Assembly (NCBI RefSeq): GCF_043290135.1
Contig: NW_027464588.1
Location: 1,871,501-1,935,500, forward strand
Length of the DNA stretch: 64,000 bases
Source of the DNA: Rhipicephalus microplus
Lineage: Eukaryota; Arthropoda; Arachnida; Ixodida; Ixodidae
Direction of reading: 5' to 3'
In this document: positions 12,235-22,169 of the stretch, piece by piece
How positions within the stretch are numbered: the stretch's first letter is position 1
Layout of the letters: each line of letters opens with the position of its first letter
Program-made: the position numbers and the translations under genes
Notes under the pieces: model-generated
Seen by the model: the letters and a program-made list of their open reading frames with translations, nothing else
Told to the model about the DNA's origin: nothing
The model's database searches: none

Positions 12235-12460
12235 AAAGAAGTGTATACCTAAGGGCTCGTTTTTCCGTGTTCTGACACAATAATAATGAGATCTAACAGA
12301 CAATAATGCCAAGTAATGTACAGGGGAAGTCATTAGAAACAATGTAATGTAAATAAGGAAAAAGAAAAGTGGGTGAAAAAATAGCTTGCCGTGAGCAGGA
12401 ACCGAACCTACGACCTTAAATTAACGCATTTGATGCTCTACCACTGAGCTATCACACTCT
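12235..12460 (-). mobile_element. SINE-2, copy b
   Basis: Same head (A box TAGCTCAGTGGTAGAGCAT, B box GGTTCGGTTCC) and body as copy a, in the same orientation about 430 bp away. It ends with AGGTATACACTTCTTTC on the minus strand and, unlike copy a, has no TA tract at its 3' end. A (TA)n tract begins at 12487 on its 5' side. Confidence 0.75.
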
Positions 12461-12486
12461 ATGTGAATGTAAACGTGAAAGTGTCA

Positions 12487-12541
<55 letters not shown>
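12487..12541. repeat. (TA)n microsatellite
   Basis: 55 bp of TA repeat. Confidence 0.96.
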
Positions 12542-12543
<2 letters not shown>

Positions 12544-12810
12544 AGAATCTCACAGGCCATAATGCCTTGGGATGGCGCGGAAATATAATTACGCTCATGC
12601 TGTGAAATTTTTCCTATTTCACTTGATTTTAAGAAGCAAGATATTATCAATGCGGCTTTAAGGGGCACCAATAATAGAAAACCTACCATCTACAGCTGCG
12701 ATTTGAATCCAGGCCTTTTGAGTAGTGTGCGGGCATTCTACATCTGCACCACTTTGGTGGATCTGCGGGCAACTTTTATCCCATATTTGTGGATGTTTCA
12801 AAGTGCTCTC

Positions 12811-12870
12811 CTGAGAGAGAGAGAGAGATTGAGAAAATGAAAAGACGCAATCTCTCTCTCTCCCTCTCAG
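12811..12870. repeat. GA/CT inverted repeat
   Basis: CTGAGAGAGAGAGAGAGATTG (12811-12831, one base over a 20-mer core) faces CAATCTCTCTCTCTCC (12848-12863) across 16 bases. It abuts the LINE fragment that starts at 12871. Confidence 0.7.
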
Positions 12871-12871
12871 G

Positions 12872-13220
12872 AACGTCATCCTTAGTAGAGTCACATATGG
12901 ACTACCATATCAGGAGCTCATACCAACGGAAATTAAAGAGATTGACTTGATAATACAGGGAGCATACAAAGCTGCCTTAGGTGTACCACTTAATGCACCC
13001 AATGACAAAGTGGAAGCGCTTGGTGTGTACAACATTTTCGAAGAGCTTACGGCAGCAACACTTCTCTCGCAGAAGCACTCTAGAACGCTTCGAAACTACT
13101 AGTAAAAATGACAATTAACGACCACATATTTCACTCTACCAATCTCAGCACCGCAAGCGGCTTGACCTTCTTGGTACTTCCCTTTTTGAAACTTATTCCG
13201 AGCACTCCCCAGTTCTAGAA
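12872..13220 (+). pseudogene. LINE reverse-transcriptase C-terminal fragment
   Basis: A frame from about 12872 to a TAG at 13101 reads like the region after RT in non-LTR retrotransposons of the Jockey/I group, with SRVTYGLPYQ, AYKAALGVP and VYNIFEELTAATLLSQ. After the stop, a frameshifted continuation with KRLDLLGTSLFETYSEH runs to about 13210. There is no start codon, RT palm or 3' tail, so this is a dead fragment. Its left edge falls exactly at the GA/CT inverted repeat. Confidence 0.65.
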
Positions 13221-13394
13221 CAGAATAATTAGGTTCACATTTTTCTGTCACGCTGAACGAATGTCCACCTGCCTATCTACTTTGATCAATTGACGCGACT
13301 GGTCTTCGTCAAGCATGTGACGCGTGTCACGTTTGTACTCGCGGGCGGCAAGGGATCATTGTGGCAGGTGCATAGCACATGTGGCGCACGTAAA
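13221..13394. other. Unassigned spacer
   Basis: No feature is recognised. Confidence 0.3.
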
Positions 13395-14625
13395 CAGATC
13401 GTGTTTATATGTTTTTAAAAGCGAAGCATTTCTCGGCAAACATCGGTGACATTGAGCGTATCTATCTAGCCGCCTAAGACTTTTAGCTCTCCTGGCAGTA
13501 TCGATAATAGTATCGATACCAAACTTGGTATGACTATACATGATTATATGAAGAGCATATTTGACTAGTTAAACGTAAATTTCATTACATGTATGTCATG
13601 AGTGTCATGATTTACATTTCATGGTCCCGCTGCTCCTGCGTTGGTTTCGTTTCCATGACATGTTGGTGTGGAATGACATGATTGCGTGGCGAACACAAAC
13701 GACAGACCCTAACACGAAAATCATGGCATGCATGTCATGTAACAAGACTACATGCCACGCTCATGATCCGCTCACGGCCGTTTCGCTTGCGTCACATATA
13801 CCAAATTTGATATTACGGTACGTGAATGGATGACGAAGGTATGCGAGTAATGCAAGCATGATAATCATGAGATGCGTGTCATGTAACAACATGACTACGC
13901 GCCACGCTCATGATGCGCTGGCGGCCGTTTCTCTAGCGTCCCATATACCACATTTAGTATTACGGTACGTGAATGGATGACGAAGGTATGCGACTGGTGC
14001 AAACATGATAAACATGAGATGCGTGTCATGTAATAACATGACTACATGCTATGCTCATGATGCGCTCGTGGCCGTTTCGCTAGCTTCACATGTACCGAAT
14101 TCGGTACGCGAATGGACGACATAGGTAAATAACACATATAAACATGATAATCACGACATGCGTGTCATGTAACAACATGGCTATATGCTACACTCATGAT
14201 GCCCTCACGGCAATAGCTTCACATACGCCAAATTCGGTATTACGTGATGTCAATGGCTGACGAATGTATATGACTGGTACAAACATGGTAATCATGAGGC
14301 GCGTGTCTTGTGGGAACATGACTACATGCCACAGTCAAGGCACCAATATGTTTCGGCGTTCGTTTCGTCGCGTCACGCCGGTGGTTTCACGCCAGGCGCC
14401 GGTCCTGACATATACTCGCATGCGCGCGTCGCGCTGCGTTACTTTGACGCATGCGCGTTTCAGTGCGTCTGGCATCCCACCATCACGAAAAGAGGCAGAC
14501 GCAGTGCTGTTTGGATAACGCATCGGCTCTAACTTGCAGAATGTCGCATTTAGCGCCAGTTGCCGTCGAGCTGCGCCGACGGACGCTAGTCACGCCGGTC
14601 GCTTCTGCCGTGAGACTATACACAT
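13395..14625 (+). mobile_element. 145-bp-unit dispersed repeat, copy B
   Basis: Starts near TTTTAAAAGCGAAGCATTTC (13413), the reverse complement of the right end of copy A. It holds at least four units, each with GCTCATGATG, CACGGCCGTTTCGCT, TACCAAATTTG-like and GTCATGTAACAACATG segments (for example 13760, 13906, 14053). It then runs into a GC-rich part with CGTCGCGTCACGCCGG (about 14366). No coding potential is seen. Confidence 0.75.
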
Positions 14626-16390
14626 AGAGAAATAAAGGTTAAGAGTGGACACTCCCGTAGACCCCAGCGGCCCAATCGACCCTAGCACACCTAGTGGTTG
14701 GTGAGAGCAAGCGGCGTGCGCTTCCTGTTTCGGTTTCACTGGCGCAAATTTTGAATTACTTAGCATAACCGACGTTTGGTTATGACGAAAGTTCATGATT
14801 TCAGACCACTATTCATCGCTTAAATGGATAGTTTTTGTAGGTCGTTTTGATTTAGCGATTCCTTGTTTTGTTTTGTTCAGTGGTTCGTGCGAATCAGTCG
14901 TGACGTAATTTTTATTTCGATTAAGTTATAATAAAAAGAGATGCAGGTAATGATAATTCACTACGGTTTTATTCATCGCGCTTGTGTTTTTCTTTTGGAA
15001 CAAGTGATCAATGTATATATCAGTCAATGTATATATCAGTCAATGTATATATCAGTCAGCATCCGCAATGTTTTATTCAAAGGCAAGGTAGAGTATGAGA
15101 ATATAAAAAGCACAATATGACAAAGGTAGACAACAAATGCATCTCGCCTTACAAATAAATTGTAACAAATATTGTAACAAGTACATAGAGAACACAGACA
15201 ACGCACACATCGCTAGAGTTGGCAGAAGCCGAGAAGCTGGTGAAGTATGACACACCGGGCCAGTGGGTAAGTAAGGATCTATGGCAAAAACACAGCGCAA
15301 AATGCTGATGAAGAAGGAAGAAGTGACATATACACAGCAACGAAGTCGCGAATCACGCCTGGGGTTAACCGAAATAATGCATATAAAAAAGAGCACACAA
15401 AAACCACACGACACAATATAGCAGAAAGGCAAAGGTGTAGTGTGCTGGCTGTGCTTAAGAACAGCTAGCCCAAAATGAAAAAAAAAAGCAGACTATATGC
15501 CTGCTTGTCCTCAGAAAGGTAGGGCTTTGCAGCTTGCTCACTACGTGAAAGACAAACTTTATGCTACAACACTGGCAGGTCTTGTGGCTCTTCTTATACG
15601 TAGCATTCATCAAAACTTTAAGATCTCACGTGATTTGCGTCTGGGTGTTGCTGTGACGCTTGCGAGCTAAAATAGATTGTAGTCATCAATTATCCAGAAT
15701 TGTGGACCTTAATTGGTGCTACGAGAGCGGTATTAAAGGGCTAATAAATAGCAGAAGGAAACCAATTTGGCTCATTATTTTTCACAAAGGCTCTACATCG
15801 TACGTTATCACTCAAAAGCTATATAAAAATAAAATGGCAGCGTCCGCAGCCCCATCAAACGCTACAAGTTTGAGTATTTTTTTGAAAATTTTGATGGGCG
15901 AGATGAGGAGGTTGATGAGAAGCTAAAATACGAAAAGCGTGATAACGTGAACCGTGCCCACTTCATACTGTGTTCCTTACCCGCTCGAAGACATTTCAAC
16001 AAGCGGTTTTGTTATCGATATATTACTTGAGCTGGAGAGATAAAGCATACACAGTGACCAAGCGAGCCACAGTAAAGTGTACAGTTCGCCCGCATTTGCT
16101 ACAAAAATACAGACGGGATACCCAACATTCTTTTTAAGGTTATGCAAATCACTTCGAGCGAATACACAGTGCCCCTACTCCTCATAGCGGGTAACCTAAA
16201 CAATGTATGCAACGAAGGAGTGGCTAGTCCAGTTGAGCTGAATATAAGCATATAAGACCATAATGAAGTCTGCTGTAACGAAGTAATAACATAACAAAGC
16301 TATTGCAGGATTCGGCTCAACTCGAATACTTTAGTGTAAACCCGCCGCTAATTGCTAACCTTTGAACTTGTCAAGCTGTATGCCTGAGAT
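14626..16390. other. Unassigned stretch with one short tandem repeat
   Basis: Three copies of CAATGTATATATCAGT lie at about 15009-15057. Nothing else is recognised. A long minus-strand frame at 15073-15432 is Phe/Cys/Leu-rich and looks random. Confidence 0.4.
15009..15057 (+). repeat. Tandem triplication of a 16-mer
   Basis: CAATGTATATATCAGT is repeated three times head to tail without mismatches. Confidence 0.9.
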
Positions 16391-19300
16391 TCAAGACTTG
16401 AACCTAACCCTATCTAAGTTTCGGTTAACAAAACGCACATGCCAACATAAACGAACCCGGCAAAACATTTTCAGAAACTTCGCGCGACACCCAGCAGAGC
16501 AGAAATGAAAATCGCCAACACTTGACAGATGGTGATACAAAACATCGCACACTTTCAGGTGATGTGCAGTGGCCTCAATTATGGCAAGAAAGTGAGATTC
16601 AAGTTGTTGTACGTATGCAAAATCTGCTTCTGATGGCACAGTGAGATTCCCAAAAAGTTTGCTGGGGACGTGGTGTGCTTTGAGCATTGTGAAATACTGG
16701 TGGGTACCCTTAAGCGTCTCACTGTCGTCTTTCAGTAACTGTGGGCAACTGCAACCGTCACATGCATTCCGAAGGAAGTGTTTGATGAGAAAACCAGCTA
16801 CATAATATGCAGCGGTGCCATGGATAATATGGGAGTGAACGTTTGTCGCAAGTTCAGAGAGATCGTCTAGAGCGGGAAAGTCGTCAGGCTGTGGCTGTGC
16901 ACACTCCTCATTATCCACAAGAGACGCACTGGTGAGGGAGAATGGTGAGAGCTGCTCCTGGAGGAGGTCACATTCATCATCCTCGACATTTCCGTATTCT
17001 GACAGCTTGAAGAGTTTTCTTATGCAGATGTGCTTCAGGCTACAAATAAATTGTGCTACATTGCGGTTGGTGTTGCAACCCTGTTTTTGCCTAATGTGGC
17101 CAAATATGTTCTCCAGAGGATCCCGTTGAAGCCTGCGTGTTAACAGGTATTCAAAATTGTAATTTTTGGAGAGGTCGTCCCATAGTTGACAAATTGCCTG
17201 AATTGTAATTTGCCAACCTACGATGGTTTGTGGTTGACGTCTGCCAACAAACTGCCATGATGCAATCCAGGGAAGCTGGCCTCGGAGGAAGTCAATCAGC
17301 TCTGAATCATTTTTCATGATTGCATGCCGCAGCTTTTGCGAAGTTCTTTTTTTACTCGAGCTGTTGAAGGCATCGAAAATCCTGTCCATACGATCACAAA
17401 ATTGAGCTGTAGTGATGGCCGAGGCAGGCAGCAACTTCGCATACACCAATGCCATGATAGCAATCGAAACTGATGCACTGAGGACCCGAGTTGCTCTGCT
17501 TACCTTCATATTAGAAAAAGGTTTCTGATGAACGTGCCGTTCAGTCAACTTTGGAGCCAATCGCAATCGGAACTCATGTGAGGATTGGTAAAGGCTTACA
17601 ATGTGCGACCAGTTAACGATGTCATCCCCAATGTATAACTTGTGTGCTTGGACATTATAGCGCGTTGTTTTAATTAAATGCGGAACATCAAAAATGCAAT
17701 ATACCCGCTCACCATTAACTTCAAAAAAAGGCTTTGCTACAGTCACTCTTAGTTGGTTAGCGAGACTTACATTTGAACTGCCCTGGTCACAAATGACTGC
17801 TTTCACTGCAATATTAATGCTCCTAAGCTCCAAAATGAGTGACACCAGCAAGTTATGCATAACAGATGATGGTGTTGATGTGTGCCTATAGTAAAAGCAA
17901 CCGGTTGAATCCACTTTCTCGAAACGCCAACAAGAAGAAAAACCAGTGCTCGATCAGCGATGGTTGAAGTGCGATGAGTGCCATCATCTGTAAAACCCTG
18001 GACAACGTCTCTTGCAGCATCATAGTACAAATTCTTTTTGAGTGCTATTTCGTCGAAAACTAAAGCGCACACTCGGTCCCGTTCATTCCAAGCTTGAGTA
18101 TATGTTGCAATGGAAGAAAGGATTCCTAGAATTATGCCTGGAGTCATCTTTACATTAGCTAGCCACCTCCTTAATGAACGCCGGGAGGGCAAAGAAAAAT
18201 ATGGAGCCAGAAATTGGTATGCTCGCGGACCTGGGAAGTTTAAGTGAAGAGCAAACCGCTTGCCCTTGCGTTTGGGCCTCAAGCGAACATGTGCAGAAAG
18301 AAGTTTAAAAACCTCCTCGGTGACGTGCGGTCGGATAACTTCAAGGGCCTTTGAAGTCGATGACAGTGCTTTGTGAGGCTGTCTCCGCAGTCTTTTGATA
18401 GTTTTCCGCTGTGCTGCTACTTTGGCTTGCAGATGTTTAATGGTTTGCTTGTACTTCATTGATGGAGACATTGTCGCTGGCACACAGGAACGCACTGCAA
18501 TAAACAAAAAAATGGATGTAAAAGCGAAGAACAACTAATCCCATACGAGCACTTTCCTCGCTCTTTCAGACCCAAGGTGCACAACTTTCTGTGGTGCAAA
18601 GTTTTCGATTCCACTACCTAAAAACAAACCATTCACAATGTTGACAATGCACAAAAAAAATAAAAATAACTGAGAGCCCACTCTTACATTTTGTAAGTGC
18701 ACACGTAGTGTCCTTTTGAGGATAGTTTCCTCAGAATGTCCTAAACATAAAATAGCACATTAAAAACAGCTGCAATAAAAGCATAGTCACCATTTTCTCT
18801 AGGGAACTCAGGCGTGGAGCTGTTGGCGGAGACGTCTTCTGGAGGGTCTTGTGAAGCTTGTTCGGTGCCTCGGACAGTGCTGTCGGAACAATCTTGCGAG
18901 CGGCCTGCGGAAGTCTCTATATCAATCCACTCTGGCGTTGAAATGAACATACAACTTACCGGTCACACAAGTTCCTTTTGTGACAGCTGAACGACTGGTT
19001 AAGGTTTTCTCCGGCAAGACGAAGTCAGCAGAAATTCTTTCACCAGCTACAAGGGAGCTGCCACCTGCAGAGGTTTGGTCAACAGTCAATTTGGGTAAAA
19101 AAAAAATCGCGACACTGAACGCACCGTGTTCATCGGGGCACCTCAATGTGTGGGAGCCGCTTTTTGAAGCCTCTACCGCAGGTCCTGAAGAAATGAAATT
19201 ACGACAATGTGTCAGTAAGAGGCTTAAAATAACACAAACTGAAGCTCATCCGCACCTTGCAGTGCAGCTTCTGCAGCCATGTCACAGTCACTACTTGAAG

Positions 19301-20193
19301 CGACGCTCAGAGAACCTGCATATATGTGCAGCTGGTACAAGTTACAAAGCTTGTAGCATGGGGAAACTTAAAGAGCTCTTTCAAACGCATAAATTGGTCG
19401 AACGTGGAAGAAAAGAGAAGGTACCAACTAGGAAACAAGTAATTTGTGATTTTTGGAATTATCAACAGTGGCAGCTTTCACTGATGAAATGTATACGTAC
19501 ATGTGCACTCAGGCTTGAAGATAACGTGAAATAGCCCTTTAAAGTCTTTCAAAACAAGTTGCGCAGGTCCAGAGCATCAAAAAACGACAGAAATGTAAAG
19601 CTGCTGTTATGAAGGTAATAGCCCACAATTCACAAAATTTAAGACTTTCCAAGTGTTACTTCTATTGTGAGGTTTCTCCATCGGCTACAAAGATCTTCAC
19701 GGTTAACTGTCGGCACTGATTCAATACAAGTGGCTGCTATTGCACATATTTGAGTTTCAGTCAATCACTTACATGGTGCAGCTGGTTGCACACTGGGAAC
19801 AGCCATTCTTGTAAGCCTTGTGTGCCCAGGGTCCATGAAACTTTGAGCAGTAAAATGGTCGCTACAAACCCTGTACGTTGCGTACAATAGGCTGGCCGGC
19901 TTACTCAGGAGATCATCGCGTCCAGCATACTGCATCCATGCTTTCATCCTGCATTGGCAATGAACTATCAGCTGAAAGGGGAAGTGCTTGAATAGTGATT
20001 TTTTATTGTTACCGTCACTTAGCAAGTAGGAACAGTAAGCCTAAAGACATGCAAACCATACAAAAGCTTTAACACACCTGCCCTCCCAAGGTATGCGGAA
20101 GAAACTCGTCCCAGGCTTCTTGTGGGTTCTGCCATTGTTGAAGCACCACGATACTCAGCAGTAGCTGCCGTAGCTTGGACCGCCGGACGGCAT
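16391..20193 (-). pseudogene. THAP9/P-element-type transposase gene, three exons, two lesions
   Basis: P-type transposases cut and paste DNA with an RNase H-like core and bind DNA through a THAP zinc finger. Minus strand, exons inferred by me: 20193-20078, 19948-19773 and 18494-16391. Each intron has GT..AG ends, and the phases (2, then 1) join without a stop. Exon 1 has the second zinc cysteine and SFFRIPW. Exon 2 has YRVCSDHFTAQSF and MAVPSV, the THAP end. Exon 3 has a basic coiled-coil-like linker, then FDEIALKK (about 18055), ICDQGSSN (about 17785) and RDPLENIFGHIRQKQG (about 17115), the expected acidic triad regions. Total is about 800 codons, near P element (751) and THAP9 (903). Lesions: a TGA at 20157-20155 between the first two zinc cysteines, and a one-base frameshift in the A4 run at 17893-17896. 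No terminal inverted repeats were found. Confidence 0.8.
19773..19948 (-). CDS. THAP zinc-finger exon 2 of the transposase gene
   Basis: This 176-base exon codes for the middle and end of the THAP domain: the helix MKAWMQYAGRDDLL, the C-x2-H pair in RVCSDHF, and the closing AVPS motif. The acceptor is TTGCCAATGCAG before 19948 and the donor GTAAGTG follows 19773. An alternative acceptor 18 bases upstream would put the exon in the wrong phase with exon 1. Confidence 0.7.
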
Positions 20194-21479
20194 GGCGTCA
20201 GCGCGGTCTGAAAATGTTAGTAAGTGGATGCTTCGCTGTCAAATTACGAAAAAGATATGTGCACGTCATAAGTGTACCAACAAACCCCTTTGAATGATTA
20301 GCTAATCGATGCACAATACAAAACCAGTGATACATCTCTGACCCATAAAACTCTGACTTGCAAAGATATACGTCAAGACCACGTACAAAGATATTCAGAA
20401 GTTTCCAGGCCGCTATCCCTTGTAATGCAATGGTATCGCGGCCTGGAAACTTTAGAACACCTTCGTACGTACGCAGTATCAGCAGTACCTTGGGAAGAAA
20501 AATCGTAGTTGAAATTTATGCGGTAAAATTATATTGGAAACGTCAAAAAAATTTGTGAGCAGCTTGCACTAGTGGCACAAGGCTAGCGAAAAAAACGAAG
20601 ATGATGGCCACTTGGCTTGTCCAGATTTGCCTCCGGCACACCAAAAATTATTCGTGTTCCGAGCCTTCGGGAAACGCGTCGTGAAGCATGCGAGGCCCAG
20701 CGAATGCTTCTCAATATTTTGCACCGAGCCTATGACCTAGCTGCCCAGCTACGCTCAGCGCACAGACGCTTGCGTCCGTGGCAGACGCAGCACGCGTCGC
20801 CTCGGCTTGACGCCGTGCCGCCTTTGCTATACTGCATACGTTGCACAATGTTCCCGTCTAGCCGCCGCATAGAGCCACAAACTTTCTTTTTAGCGAACCT
20901 CCCAGTCCTTACAAGCTTCAGAAAAAGGTTACAACTGCGTGAATGAGACGCCACGTAAGAAACAAACTCGCACACTCGAAGCGCAACGTGTGTGTGTGCA
21001 TCTTTCTATGTTTGTTGCATGGTGTCTTATTCGCGCAAGTGTAACCGTTTTCTGAAAAAATGACCCAACAAGACCAACAACATGTCATTCAACAAGCTTC
21101 ACTTGAAAACGTGCCTCACCTGTTATCTCACGCACGAAAACGCCGACGCAGCCGACGTTGACGAAAGCGACGAAAGCTTCTCGCTGTCAGTCATGCATGG
21201 GCTTGTCGCTAGGTGGATGGTGTTTATGACAGTACGGCTGAAGAAAAATAATCGCGTAAGGTGTGTTGAATAAATTGTTTTTATGTATAAAGAACATACC
21301 AAATTTGAGCGTGTAATTATTATTTTGTAAAAACGGTTTTGTTGCATTGATTATAACTGTTTTTTTTTTGCGCTTGCGCCCTCTGACGTTTGGTGAGAGC
21401 ACTAGTTTGTTACGTAGTCGTGACGCACTTTCTGAGGCCAGGTTTCGCGGAGTGTCCCCTCTTGTCTTCTTCTTTCTCT
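20194..21479. other. Unassigned stretch upstream of the transposase gene
   Basis: Holds a 15-bp perfect inverted repeat at 20399-20452. An open stretch around 20617-20946 (plus strand) is Arg/Leu-rich and not recognised. No promoter motif can be fixed. Confidence 0.35.
20399..20452. repeat. 15-bp perfect inverted repeat
   Basis: AAGTTTCCAGGCCGC (20399-20413) and GCGGCCTGGAAACTT (20438-20452), with a 24-base spacer, about 205 bp upstream of the first transposase exon. Confidence 0.9.
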
Positions 21480-21750
21480 ATGCTATACACCTTTTCACAG
21501 GAAGGAAAAAAAAACAACAACGCCATGATGGGCGGCGCGCGAGAGTACAAAGGCCAAGGGCGCAGCGTTGTCAGTGCATTTTCGAGGGGACGCGCCAATT
21601 TACACAGCCCAAGGAGGGCTATGGCGGCGCCCAGGGAGGCGTCGCTGTGGCCGGCGTTCGCGCGCGTCAACATTTTGTTGTAGCATATTGGGCCGTTTTT
21701 ATGATGCGCTCGCGGCCATTTCACTAGCTCGACATATACCAAATTTGGTG
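21480..21750 (+). mobile_element. 145-bp-unit repeat, copy D, left half
   Basis: Begins near CACCTTTTCACAGGAAGG and a GC-rich part, then ATGATGCGCTCGCGGCCATT and ACATATACCAAATTTGG. It is cut at 21750 by the LINE insertion and continues at 27181. Confidence 0.65.
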
Positions 21751-21776
21751 ATGATGATGATGATGATGATGATGGG
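21749..21776 (-). repeat. (CAT)n 3' tail of the LINE
   Basis: Nine GAT units on the plus strand, at the 3' end of the element. Confidence 0.85.
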
Positions 21777-22169
21777 TGGGATTTAATGCCGCAAGGTCCA
21801 ATTGATGGCCAAAGAGCGCCATTTCGATAGACTAGAGATACGAACAATGATGGTATGCGTGGCTGTGAAGTCCTTAAAATTCCTCGCGCTAACGCGGGTA
21901 AAAACGTAAGTATTAAAATCGTGACAGTGGCGTGAAATATGTGCAGTGAGAAGGAATGTCGAAAGGTCATGATAATAAGACTATGGCGGGAATGTAGTCA
22001 CCACAGGTCCTGCTACAGATTACCTTGAAATATGCAGTAAAACTGTGTACATCATTCAAAAACGTAAACATTAAGTGAATTTTAAAAATCGGATCCCTAC
22101 CGATAAGCATCCCAGGGTGTATTGGGAGCTGCTGTCGGTAGGACAGTAAAACGTGCTTTTTTCTTAGAG

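Noticed and set aside
15073..15432. 119-residue minus-strand frame as a membrane protein
   Set aside because: Rich in Phe/Cys/Leu from AT-rich antisense composition. No signal, repeat or neighbour supports it.
18741..18950. Extra exon of the transposase gene
   Set aside because: It has AG and GT borders (18931-18791, 141 bases), but joining it after exon 2 creates TAG at the junction. Direct joining of exon 2 to 18494 is in phase.
20155..20157. TGA in the THAP exon read as selenocysteine
   Set aside because: No selenocysteine insertion element can be shown, and THAP transposases do not use one at this place.
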